A DNA stretch of 15,426 bases, from NCBI GenBank assembly GCA_945862035.1, contig CAMAXB010000037.1, positions 1-15,426 on the forward strand. The letters run 5' to 3'. Position 1 is the first letter of the stretch. Every line of letters begins with the position of its first letter. The translations under genes were made by a program, and so were the position numbers. Under the pieces are notes generated by a model, which saw nothing but the letters and a program-made list of their open reading frames with translations, was not told the origin of the DNA and made no database searches. Below are positions 1 through 6,201 of this stretch, one piece after another. The stretch is from Opitutus sp. GAS368 (GTDB lineage Bacteria > Verrucomicrobiota > Verrucomicrobiia > Opitutales > Opitutaceae).

Positions 1-132
1 TTTGGGGCCAGTGACCTCCACGGGGTGGTCGTGACCGTCGATCCTGCGTCCGCGCAGGTGTTTCTCGCCGGACCCCTGCTGGTTCCGGGAAATCCACTGC
101 CCGTGCTGCCCCGGGCGCGGTCCGTGCCCTGA
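1..132 (+). CDS. C-terminal end of an unidentified protein (5' cut by window edge)
   Basis: An open frame runs from the first base to a TGA at 130-132, giving 43 residues that end in LPRARSVP. Third positions are almost all G or C, like the confirmed genes here, which supports real coding. The fragment alternates hydrophobic and proline/glycine-rich stretches (HGVVVTVDP, VFLAGPLLVPGNPLP) and shows no family motif I recognise. It is followed by 79 bp without a gene and then by the CinA-like gene on the same strand, so the two could share a transcript. No function can be given. Confidence 0.55.
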   Translation, partial: FGASDLHGVVVTVDPASAQVFLAGPLLVPGNPLPVLPRARSVP

Positions 133-211
133 GAACGGGATCTGCGCGGTTCCGCCTTCCGGCTGGCGATTTCAGCGTGCGCCGAGTGGAGGAATCGGCG
201 AGGGTGGGAAC

Positions 212-700
212 ATGAGTGAACTCAAGGACCTGATGCTGGCGGCGCCGAAACGGAGTCTGGCGGTGGCGGAGAGTCTGACCTGCGGGCATCTGCAGGCGAG
301 GATTGGCTCCGAATCCGGGGCCTCGGGCTTCTTTGCGGGCGGGGTGACAGCCTACACGCTGGAGCAGAAGGTGACGCTGCTAGCAGTGGACCGTGCCGTG
401 GCGGAGGCGGTCGATTGCGTCTCGGATCAGGTGGCGCGGCAGATGGCGTTCGGTGTGTGCAAGCTCTTCGGGACCGACTTGGGTGCGGCGACGACCGGCT
501 ACGCGGAGGCGGATCCCGCAAAAGGCGTGGCGTCGCCGTTTGCCTGCTGGGCTCTGGCGCGGCAGGACGGAACTAACGGCTGGATCTACCGGTCGGGCCG
601 CATTGTCGGACCAGGGCTCGACCGCACGCATTTTCAGCTGACGGTGGCGCAGGCGGTTTACGCCGAGCTGCTGGCGTTTGTCCGCGCGGCTCATGGCTGA
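212..700 (+). CDS. CinA C-terminal-domain family protein (PncC-like)
   Basis: The 162 residues form a stand-alone CinA C-terminal domain, the fold of nicotinamide-nucleotide amidase PncC, which hydrolyses NMN to nicotinate mononucleotide in pyridine nucleotide recycling. Visible family signatures are ESLTCG at 20-25 (usual form ESCTGG, with the conserved Ser), GASGFFAGG at 36-44, AYTLEQK at 47-53 with the family's conserved Lys, and TGYAEADP at 95-102. The last replaces the usual TGIAGP, and the KPVGTV segment that normally follows is also changed, so this is a divergent subfamily and amidase activity is not assured. The N-terminal molybdopterin-binding domain of full CinA is absent. The ATG has a GAGG about 8 nt upstream. 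The gene is convergent with the SYLF gene. Confidence 0.85.
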   Translation: MSELKDLMLAAPKRSLAVAESLTCGHLQARIGSESGASGFFAGGVTAYTLEQKVTLLAVDRAVAEAVDCVSDQVARQMAFGVCKLFGTDLGAATTGYAEADPAKGVASPFACWALARQDGTNGWIYRSGRIVGPGLDRTHFQLTVAQAVYAELLAFVRAAHG

Positions 701-742
701 CCGGAGGGCGACCGCGGAGCGGTGAGGAATGGGGAACGAGAC

Positions 743-764
743 AACCGGCCCCGGGGGGCCGGTT
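743..764. other. Perfect GC-rich hairpin between convergent genes
   Basis: AACCGGCC (743-750) pairs perfectly with GGCCGGTT (757-764) around a CCGGGG loop that can itself extend the pairing. It sits 43 bp after the CinA-like stop codon. The + strand continues GAAAAAG rather than with a T-run, so it is not a canonical intrinsic terminator for the upstream gene, although it could help stop or protect that transcript's 3' end. Confidence 0.4.
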
Positions 765-765
765 G

Positions 766-794
766 AAAAAGAGACCCGGCTACCCAAGCCCGGG
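766..794 (-). terminator. Intrinsic terminator of the SYLF-domain gene
   Basis: On the minus strand the sequence reads CCCGGGCT, a five-base TGGGT loop, AGCCGGG, then TCTCTTTTT. The stem is 7 bp with one bulged G and the U-rich tract follows directly. It begins 10 bp after the stop codon of the minus-strand gene that ends at 804, which is the expected place and polarity. Confidence 0.6.
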
Positions 795-803
795 CGGACG
801 CGA

Positions 804-1487
804 TCAGGGTGCGATCTGCTGGACGTAGGCCATTAACGGCTGCACCTCGGGGCTCGGCGTGATCCAGTCGCTGTAAAGGATCTCGGGCAAGGTGTAGGTC
901 GTGCTGTAAAAGGAGCGATTTGCCGTGTCGTCGCGCGTGAGATAGCCGGCCTTGACCGTGGCTCCGGCGAACAGGCCCATGTTGCGGGTATAGACCAGCA
1001 CGGGGGCGGCGATCAGCGGCTGGCGGTTGTTCTCGCGCTCGGCCACGCGGGGGCCGGCGATGGCTTTGGCATCCGCGCCGATGTTGAAGCGCTGGTTGTA
1101 AAGCAGGCGGGGGGTCGCGTCGTCCATGATCACGTAGACGGTCTCGACTGCGCTGGCGCCAAGCTGGAGGCCGATACTCGCCTCGCCGGCCTTGAGGAAA
1201 GCGGGGACGCTCCACTGGCCGCTGGGGCGCTTCACCATCACTACGCCGTAACCGTCCTTCACGCCGAGGATGATGCCCGCTCTCACCTGGTTGGTGATGA
1301 CGAGGCCGCGGGCCTGAGCGAGGATGTCGGCGGGGATGGCGGTGGCCGGGTTCATCTGCAGCTCCCGGAGGACCGCTTCACACGACTCGATGCGCTTCAC
1401 GTATTCGGCGCGCGCGAGGACGGTGTCGGCGCCAAAGGCGGCTGCAGCGGTGAGTACAGAAAGGAGGAAAAGGCGGAGTTTCTTCAT
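804..1487 (-). CDS. Secreted SYLF-domain (Ysc84/DUF500) lipid-binding protein
   Basis: The 227-residue protein starts with a signal peptide (MKKLRLFLLSVLTAAAAFGA) and is otherwise a single SYLF domain, the family of eukaryotic Ysc84/SH3YL1 and of many small bacterial exported proteins. Supporting features are the early Cys-containing helix (ESCEAVLREL), the IPADILAQARGLVI segment typical of the domain entry, a glycine-rich stretch GIILGVKDGYGVVM, the W-S-V-P-A-F motif, and GLQLGASAVETVYVIM. SYLF domains bind phosphoinositides in eukaryotes. In bacteria they are usually exported proteins of unknown role, so function here is only envelope or periplasmic by inference. It lies 102 bp downstream of the metallopeptidase on the same strand and has its own terminator. 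The start is backed by the signal peptide; the upstream AGG is a weak ribosome site. Confidence 0.88.
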   Translation of the reverse strand: MKKLRLFLLSVLTAAAAFGADTVLARAEYVKRIESCEAVLRELQMNPATAIPADILAQARGLVITNQVRAGIILGVKDGYGVVMVKRPSGQWSVPAFLKAGEASIGLQLGASAVETVYVIMDDATPRLLYNQRFNIGADAKAIAGPRVAERENNRQPLIAAPVLVYTRNMGLFAGATVKAGYLTRDDTANRSFYSTTYTLPEILYSDWITPSPEVQPLMAYVQQIAP

Positions 1488-1521
1488 GACGACCTAAGGA
1501 TGTCCCATGAACTATGCACGG

Positions 1522-1542
1522 GCGCTTCCCCTTGGAAAGCGC
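1522..1542 (-). other. Hairpin between metallopeptidase and SYLF genes
   Basis: On the minus strand GCGCTTTCC pairs with GGGAAGCGC (9 bp, one G-T pair) around a three-base AAG loop. It lies 34 bp before the SYLF start codon and 47 bp after the metallopeptidase stop. There is no T-run after it, so it may be an mRNA stability element, a weak or factor-dependent terminator, or a leader structure. Confidence 0.35.
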
Positions 1543-1589
1543 GGAGTAAGGGAGGTTCTAGGGGATCCAAACGACCTGTTGGACGCCGC

Positions 1590-1958
1590 TTAGCCCAGTC
1601 CCCGGGCCTCCAGCTCGTCCTCGTCCCAGCCAAAGTAGTGCCCCAGCTCGTGCAAATAGGTAATTCTAACCTCCTCGCGAAACACCTCCGGATCCTGCTC
1701 TGCGAATTCCCAGAGGTTCTCGAGAAACAGCAGGATATGCGGGGGGACCGAGCCGTCTCCCCCTTCCTCCTCCAGCGCGTGGCCCACAAACATGCCCAGG
1801 ATTTCGGGCTCAAATTCCTCGCCGAGGATCGCGGGGGAGGGGCGATCATGGCAGACCACGGGCAGGCGGGCGGCCGGACCCCTCAGGCCGACCGGGAGCC
1901 GGCGGCGGGTGGTTTCGACCATTTGCTCGGCCAGAGCGATGCGCTGCGCGGGTGACAT
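1590..1958 (-). CDS. Zincin_1-type small metallopeptidase (DUF1025 family)
   Basis: This is a 122-residue, probably cytoplasmic protein whose C-terminus carries the zinc motif HELGHYFGWDEDEL, with HELGH at 103-107. It belongs to the minimal metzincin-like Zincin_1 family of short bacterial proteins of about 110-140 residues. The two His residues are expected zinc ligands, the Glu the catalytic base, and the acidic residues after the motif (D112-D114) are candidates for the third ligand. The centre (EEFEPEILGMFVGHAL, then PPHILLFLENLWEFA) matches the usual family layout: an exposed strand, then a helix before the active site. Substrates of the family are essentially unknown. No signal peptide or Shine-Dalgarno is evident. 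The ATG is the first in a frame that reads MSPAQRIALAEQMVE. Confidence 0.85.
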   Translation of the reverse strand: MSPAQRIALAEQMVETTRRRLPVGLRGPAARLPVVCHDRPSPAILGEEFEPEILGMFVGHALEEEGGDGSVPPHILLFLENLWEFAEQDPEVFREEVRITYLHELGHYFGWDEDELEARGLG

Positions 1959-2066
1959 GGCGTGACGGGAAAGAGCGCATGTAACCTGAGGGTTGGTCGT
2001 GCGTCTAGTTTCTTACACAATGCGATCTGATCGCTCACAAAACATCCCCCTAAAAACAAGATCACC

Positions 2067-2534
2067 ATGAAGACCCTCACCAAAATCACCCTGTCCCTCC
2101 TTGCCCTCGCGGCCCTCGCCGCTGCCCCAATCGTTCGTGCCCAGAATGCGGATACGCCCAAGTCCGAGCGTCGCGGCCCCGGCGGTCCGGGTGGCCCCGG
2201 TGGCGCCATGGGCGAGGAGCGCATCAAGGCGATGGCCGAGCGCCTTGGTCTGACCGCCGACCAGAAGACCAAGCTGATTGCCGTGGCCAAGAACCAGCGG
2301 GATGCGCTGGCGAAGCTGCGCGACGACGAGTCGCTGACGCGCGAGGCCCGCCGCGACAAGATGCAGTCGATGCGGACCGCCCAGCAGGCCGAGGTCCGCG
2401 CGATTCTCACCGCCGAGCAGGCCGAGAAGTGGGAAGCGGCGATGGCCGAGGGCGGTCGTCGGGGCGGTCCCGGCGGTCCGGGCGGTCCGGGCGGCCGCGA
2501 AGGCAAGGGCAAGGGCGGCGAGGGCGCCCGCTGA
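2067..2534 (+). CDS. Exported LTxxQ-like protein with Gly-Pro-Gly repeats at both ends
   Basis: The protein has 155 residues. An N-terminal signal peptide (hydrophobic core LSLLALAALAAAPIV, probable cleavage near RAQ-NA) precedes a charged helical core bounded by low-complexity runs: RRGPGGPGGPGG before it and RRGGPGGPGGPGG plus a Lys/Gly/Glu tail after it. The core holds two LTxxQ-type signatures, LTADQKTKL and LTAEQAEKW, as in the Spy/CpxP superfamily of periplasmic chaperones and stress sensors. It is predicted periplasmic; a Spy-like chaperone role is inference. The run of helix-formers between the signatures fits a helical hairpin. It is monocistronic, since a strong terminator follows. 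A weak promoter candidate is TTGGTC (1993-1998), 17 bp, CACAAT (2016-2021). No clear Shine-Dalgarno is seen. Confidence 0.8.
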   Translation: MKTLTKITLSLLALAALAAAPIVRAQNADTPKSERRGPGGPGGPGGAMGEERIKAMAERLGLTADQKTKLIAVAKNQRDALAKLRDDESLTREARRDKMQSMRTAQQAEVRAILTAEQAEKWEAAMAEGGRRGGPGGPGGPGGREGKGKGGEGAR

Positions 2535-2569
2535 TTGATGCTTTGATTCAGGTCAGGATTCCCTGCAAC

Positions 2570-2609
2570 CCGCCGCCAGGTCCTTTGGGACTGGCGGCGG
2601 TTTTCGTTT
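2570..2609 (+). terminator. Strong intrinsic terminator
   Basis: CCGCCGCCAG (2570-2579) pairs perfectly with CTGGCGGCGG (2591-2600) across an 11-base loop, followed by TTTTCGTTT. It starts 36 bp after the stop of the LTxxQ-like gene and isolates it from the flavoprotein gene downstream. Confidence 0.88.
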
Positions 2610-2651
2610 CGACTTGGACAGTTGCTCCGGGCGTGCGCACGCTCCGCCCTC

Positions 2652-3905
2652 ATGCAACGATCACGCATCGTCATCGCCGGCGGCGGCGCAGCCGGCTTTT
2701 TCGCAGCCATCACGTGTGCGCAGGCGAATCCGTCGGCGGATGTGGCGTTATACGAGGCAACGGCGCATCCGCTGGCCAAGGTGCGGATCTCGGGCGGAGG
2801 GCGCTGCAATGTCACCCACGCCTGCTTTGAGCCGCGGGAGTTGGTCAAGCGCTACCCGCGGGGCGGCCGCGAGCTGCTGGGGGCGTTCCATCGCTTCGGC
2901 CCGCGGGAAACGGTGGCGTGGTTTGCGTCGCGCGGGGTGGAGCTGAAGGTGGAGGACGACGGTCGCATGTTCCCGGTCACGGATGATTCGGCGACCATTG
3001 TCGACTGCCTGCAGCGGGCGGCCGCCGAGGCCGGCGTGAAGGTCATCACTCCCTGCGGGATCCGCACGGCAGAGTTGATCCACGGCGACGGCTCCGCGCG
3101 CTTCAATGTGACGCTGACCACGGGAGCGGTGGTGGCGGCCGACCGCTTGCTGCTGGCGACCGGCGGGAATCGGGGATCGGCGGGCCTGACCATTGCCCAA
3201 GCCCTCGATCACACCATCGAACCGCCGGTGCCGTCGCTGTTTACCTTTCACATCGACGACGCCCGGCTGCGGGGGCTGGAGGGTCTTTCGGTGCTGCAGG
3301 TCTCGACGGCCGTCGCCGGGACGAAGCTGCGCGAGCAAGGGCCCATCCTCGTGACGCATTGGGGGCTGAGCGGACCGGCCATCCTCAAGTTGTCTGCGTG
3401 GGGTGCGCGGGAGCTCGCCGCGATTGATTACCAATTCACGTTGAGCGTGAACTGGGTCGCACCGCGGACGCCGGGCGAGATCCTGACGGCGCTCACGACG
3501 GCGCGGGCGGCGAATCCCAAGAAGCAAATGAGCACATGGAACCCCTTTGCGCTTCCGTCGCGGCTATGGGAGCGCCTCGTGACGGCGGCGGGGATCACGC
3601 CAGAAACGGTGTGGACCACCGTGGCCAACGCCAAATTGCAGGCGCTGGCGAGCCAGCTGGGGGCGGGAGAATTCAAGGTGGAGGGCAAGAGCCTGAACAA
3701 GGAGGAGTTCGTGACCTGCGGCGGCATCCGGCTGCGCGAGGTGGACTTCAAGACCATGGAGAGCCGGGTGCGTCCGGGGCTACATTTCGCAGGCGAGGTG
3801 CTCGACATCGATGGGATCACGGGCGGATTCAATTTCCAGTCGGCGTGGACCACGGGTTGGCTGGCGGGGCGGGCGATGGCGGGCGTCCGGGAAGAACCGC
3901 TGTAG
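2652..3905 (+). CDS. BaiN/HI0933-family NAD(P)/FAD-dependent oxidoreductase
   Basis: The 417-residue cytoplasmic flavoprotein begins with a beta strand and dinucleotide-binding loop, RIVIAGGGAAGFFAAI (about 5-20), then the family signature KVRISGGGRCNVTH (43-56). It ends with GEVLDIDGITGGFNFQSAW and TGWLAGRAM, the characteristic C-terminal FAD-contact motif of this family. Members include YhiN, HI0933 and BaiN of bile-acid 7-dehydroxylating clostridia, but most have no known substrate and are annotated as aminoacetone-oxidase-like. Nothing nearby indicates a bile acid or amine role. The ATG at 2652 puts the FAD motif at the usual distance. A TTG at 2622 would add ten arginine/alanine-rich residues and is less likely. 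Neither has a clear ribosome site. It sits 42 bp after a terminator and so needs its own promoter. Confidence 0.9.
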   Translation: MQRSRIVIAGGGAAGFFAAITCAQANPSADVALYEATAHPLAKVRISGGGRCNVTHACFEPRELVKRYPRGGRELLGAFHRFGPRETVAWFASRGVELKVEDDGRMFPVTDDSATIVDCLQRAAAEAGVKVITPCGIRTAELIHGDGSARFNVTLTTGAVVAADRLLLATGGNRGSAGLTIAQALDHTIEPPVPSLFTFHIDDARLRGLEGLSVLQVSTAVAGTKLREQGPILVTHWGLSGPAILKLSAWGARELAAIDYQFTLSVNWVAPRTPGEILTALTTARAANPKKQMSTWNPFALPSRLWERLVTAAGITPETVWTTVANAKLQALASQLGAGEFKVEGKSLNKEEFVTCGGIRLREVDFKTMESRVRPGLHFAGEVLDIDGITGGFNFQSAWTTGWLAGRAMAGVREEPL

Positions 3906-3924
3906 CCGGGGTCGCTGACCCCGG
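3906..3924. repeat. Perfect 8-bp palindromic hairpin at a stop codon
   Basis: CCGGGGTC (3906-3913), loop GCT, GACCCCGG (3917-3924) starts at the base after the TAG of the flavoprotein gene. No T-run follows, so it is not a standard terminator. Compact GGGGTC-GACCCC hairpins of this sort occur as short interspersed palindromes in many high-GC genomes. Whether this one is repeated in the genome cannot be seen from the window. Confidence 0.45.
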
Positions 3925-4047
3925 GGATTGAGCGAGGCGAGCTAAACCGCATCGGCTCCGCCGGCCGCCTGAGCTTGGTAACCCCGAACCGGAGGATTGC
4001 GGCTTGCTTGGCAGAACGCGGTCCGTTGGCGTTCGTCCTATCCGAAC

Positions 4048-4995
4048 ATGCCGTCCTACTGGGAACTGATGCTACTCATTCTGCCGGTCTTCGCGTTGAT
4101 CGCGATCGGGGCGGGGCTGCGGCGGGCGCGCTGGCTCAATCAGGAGGCGGACGAAAGTCTGCTTAAGATGGTGGTAAACTTCCTCTACCCTTGCCTGATC
4201 TTTGACAGCGTGGCGGACAATGCGGCGCTGCGGGACCCGGCCAATCTGCTGATGGCGCCGTTGGTGGGGTTTGTGACCATGGCGGGAGGAATCGGGGTGG
4301 CGTACTATGTGGCGCGCAGCCTTGGCCTGACGGCGGGGCGGGGTCTGCGGACCTTTGCGTTTGCGGTCGGCATCTACAACTATGGCTATATCCCGATTCC
4401 GCTGATGACGGAGCTCTTTGGCCCGGAGAGCGTCGGGGTGCTGCTGGTCCACAATGTGGGCTGCGAGGCCGCGATCTGGACGGTGGGTATCCTTGTGCTG
4501 GCGGGCGTGCCGCTGCGCACGGGTTGGCGCAAGCTGCTCAACCCTCCGGTCTTCGCGCTGATTTTCGCGGTAGGGTTGAATTTTCTGGGAGGGGCCGAGC
4601 TCATGCCGGGGGTGGTGCGCGAGGTGATCCACCTCAGCGCGGCCTGCGCCATTCCGCTCGGGCTGATGCTGATTGGCGCGACGCTGGTGGAGTACCTCGG
4701 TCGGCCGCGGGAGTTGTACGACACGCGCGTGACGCTGGCTTCGATCTTTCTCCGGCTGGGCCTTTTGCCCGTGGCCTTTCTTTTGCTGGCCAAATTTCTG
4801 CCCTGCCCGGTGGAACTCAAGCGCGTCATTGTGATCGAAGCGGCGATGCCCGCCGGGATTCTTCCGATTGTGATTGCCCGCCATTACGGAGGCCAGCCCC
4901 TCACGGCGGTCCAAGTGGTGGTGGCAACCACGGTCGTGGGCCTGCTGGTGATTCCCCTCTGGCTGCGGGTGGGGCTGGCGTGGGTGGGGGTGTGA
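4048..4995 (+). CDS. AEC-family (auxin efflux carrier-type) permease
   Basis: This 315-residue integral membrane protein has roughly ten hydrophobic segments in two five-helix halves separated near the middle, the usual length and layout of bacterial AEC transporters. Recognisable family features are the first helix LMLLILPVFALIAIGAGLRR, then NQEADESLLKMVVNFLYPCL (N-terminal half, with the typical Pro), NYGYIPIPLMTELFG, VGLNFLGGAELMP, and the late EAAMPAGILPIVIARHYGG motif. AEC members export or exchange organic anions such as malate or malonate; the substrate here is unknown. The ATG at 4048 places the first helix correctly. A TTG at 3997 would add 17 polar residues and lies only one base after a GGAGG, too close to serve it. 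The gene is 142 bp downstream of the flavoprotein gene. Confidence 0.9.
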   Translation: MPSYWELMLLILPVFALIAIGAGLRRARWLNQEADESLLKMVVNFLYPCLIFDSVADNAALRDPANLLMAPLVGFVTMAGGIGVAYYVARSLGLTAGRGLRTFAFAVGIYNYGYIPIPLMTELFGPESVGVLLVHNVGCEAAIWTVGILVLAGVPLRTGWRKLLNPPVFALIFAVGLNFLGGAELMPGVVREVIHLSAACAIPLGLMLIGATLVEYLGRPRELYDTRVTLASIFLRLGLLPVAFLLLAKFLPCPVELKRVIVIEAAMPAGILPIVIARHYGGQPLTAVQVVVATTVVGLLVIPLWLRVGLAWVGV

Positions 4996-5000
4996 TGGGG

Positions 5001-5035
5001 AATTTCGAATTTCGAATTTTGATTTTCGAATCGCG
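5001..5035. repeat. AT-rich degenerate 7-bp tandem repeat
   Basis: Just after the AEC gene, in an otherwise GC-rich region, the unit AATTTCG is repeated: two exact copies (5001-5007, 5008-5014), then AATTTTG, ATTTTCG and AATCGCG. TTCGAA occurs at 5004-5009, 5011-5016 and 5025-5030, so the tract can also fold on itself. It may act as an upstream element for the following gene or be a neutral microsatellite-like tract. Confidence 0.55.
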
Positions 5036-5103
5036 ATCAAGCGTGGCGGGGTTTGCGGATCGCCAAGGGGGCGAGGCGCTGATACACCTGCAGGCGACTT
5101 TTT

Positions 5104-5625
5104 ATGGCGGAATCCTCCAGTTCAGCGGGCGGCAAGAGTGGCGGCGGCTTGGGCAAGCGGCGTGTCGCCGGTTTTGTTCTGCTGCTGGTCGCGGGCTGGG
5201 CGTTGCTTGATCGCTACACTGACTTCAACGCGCAGTTGGCGGTGCCCTTGCTCCTGGGGGTGATCTTCACCGGCTGGTCGATCGTCGCAAAGGAGTGGGG
5301 TCTCCTCGTCCCCGGTGGCATTCTGATCGGAATCGGGTCCGGCATGCTGCTGACGCGGGTCACGGATCTGAGCCGGGCGGGTGACTCCGGTGTGTTCATG
5401 CTGTGCTTCGCGGCAGGCTGGTTGCTGATCACGTTCGTGTCGGCGGCCGTCTTCAAGCGGCGCGTCCTCTGGCCCCTGATCCCCGGACTGGTGATGGCCA
5501 TCCTGGGGGCGGCCGACATGGCCGGGCCGGAATTCCGTCAGACGATGCGCCTCGCGCAGGAGTACTGGCCATGGGCGCTGCTCACGGTCGCGGCCTGGCT
5601 GCTTCTCCTCGGGGGCAAGAAGTAG
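5104..5625 (+). CDS. Small multipass membrane protein of unknown function
   Basis: The 173-residue protein has a short Ser/Gly/Lys-rich cytoplasmic start (MAESSSSAGGKSGGGLGKRR) and then five or so membrane segments: VAGFVLLLVAGWALL, LAVPLLLGVIFTGWSIV, LLVPGGILIGIGSGMLL, FMLCFAAGWLLITFVSAA with VLWPLIPGLVMAILGAA, and WALLTVAAWLLLLG at the C-terminus. The positive charges at the start and after segment four (VFKRR) favour an inside N-terminus. I do not recognise a named family with confidence; it resembles uncharacterised small bacterial multipass proteins. No convincing Shine-Dalgarno precedes the ATG. The gene follows the AEC permease by 108 bp on the same strand, so co-transcription is possible. 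Confidence 0.75.
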   Translation: MAESSSSAGGKSGGGLGKRRVAGFVLLLVAGWALLDRYTDFNAQLAVPLLLGVIFTGWSIVAKEWGLLVPGGILIGIGSGMLLTRVTDLSRAGDSGVFMLCFAAGWLLITFVSAAVFKRRVLWPLIPGLVMAILGAADMAGPEFRQTMRLAQEYWPWALLTVAAWLLLLGGKK

Positions 5626-5709
5626 ACCCGATCCGCACATCGTCCGGCCCCTGAGGCCACGACGCGGGGAGAATTCCCGGTCGGCCCCTAGACCGTACCG
5701 GCCCCGTCT

Positions 5710-5961
5710 CTGATGTCTGTACGCCTTCGCGGGGCCGATCAGTGATTTCGTCAACCGGCACCCGACGCTGAAGATGCTGGCGCTCAGTTTCCCGATCCTG
5801 ATCGGCGTCACGCTGGTGGGCGAGAGCCTCGGCCCGCACATCCCGAAGGGCTACATCGACTGCTCCATGGCCTCCGCCTTCCTCGTGGAGATGTTGAACC
5901 ACCGCCACCGTCCGAAGAGCGCGAAGACGCACCCGTTGAGCTGCGCTCGTCGATCAAGTAA
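5710..5961 (+). pseudogene. Decayed 3' end of a TerC-family membrane protein gene
   Basis: In one frame the sequence reads YAFAGPISDFVNRHPTLKML, ALSFPILIGVTLVGESLG, PHIPKGYIDCSMASAFLVEM, LNHRHRPKSAKTHP. This matches the last third of TerC-family integral membrane proteins (family form: A-G-P-I-S-x-F-V-N-x-H-P-T-x-K-M-L-A-L-S-F-L, HIPKGYIYFAMAF, VE-x-LN). Full members have roughly 230 or more residues; only about 80 remain. Two frame breaks are visible. Near 5716 an extra T separates CTGATG from CTGTACGCC, and upstream the frame stops at the TGA at 5711-5713. Near 5934, CACCCGTTGAG seems to have lost a G: restoring it gives PVELRSSIK and a TAA at 5959-5961, whereas the unrestored frame runs on into unrelated sequence. 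Conserved positions are also eroded (YIYFAMA became YIDCSMA). Nothing TerC-like is seen in 5626-5709. Confidence 0.75.
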
Positions 5962-5996
5962 GGGCCTTGGCCTCCTCGCCATGCCCTCGCAGCCCA

Positions 5997-6019
5997 AGTG
6001 TCACGTAATACGTGACACT
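5997..6019. repeat. Long perfect palindrome, copy 1
   Basis: AGTGTCACGTA (5997-6007) and its exact reverse complement (6009-6019) flank a single central A, so the site is an 11-bp-per-arm perfect palindrome of 23 bp. The same word, with a central T, recurs at 6135-6157. No T-run follows on either strand. It lies 36 bp beyond the restored TerC stop codon. Confidence 0.8.
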
Positions 6020-6130
6020 CGGTTCGGCACGAAACGCGGTCATCTGGTCGCGCACGTGGTGCCGCCCCCGAGGGCGGTGGACTGGCTGGTGCTCACCCGG
6101 CGCGCGATCTCCCCGGAGTCAGCCGGACAT
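6020..6130. other. Spacer between the two palindromes; nothing recognisable
   Basis: These 111 bp, together with 5962-5996 and 6162-6201, contain no gene, RNA or promoter that I can support. The + frame shared with the TerC remnant stays open with high third-position GC (reading for example PRAVDWLVLTRRAI) but matches no family I can name, and it is probably run-through or another gene fragment. Confidence 0.4.
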
Positions 6131-6161
6131 AGCCAGTGTCACGTATTACGTGACACTGGCT
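6131..6161. repeat. Long perfect palindrome, copy 2
   Basis: AGCCAGTGTCACGTA (6131-6145) pairs exactly with 6147-6161 around a single T, giving 15 bp per arm and 31 bp in total. Its inner 23 bp repeat copy 1 except for the central base. It lies 40 bp past the glgA stop codon, so it could end or protect the glgA mRNA, although no T-run follows. Other candidates are a REP-type element or a dimeric regulator's operator. Confidence 0.8.
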
Positions 6162-6201
6162 TGAGGGCACGGCTGTGGGTTGGGCCGCGGGGAACCGCGC
6201 C

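Noticed and set aside
1883..2848. A 321-codon minus-strand frame covering the LTxxQ-like gene
   Set aside because: It translates to Ser/Arg/Pro-rich low complexity, crosses a strong terminator, and is opposite a gene with a clear signal peptide and repeats.
6020..6130. Possible coding remnant containing PRAVDWLVLTRRAI between the palindromes
   Set aside because: A faint likeness to phage Gp37/DUF5131-type segments was considered, but the stretch is too short and lacks other motifs.
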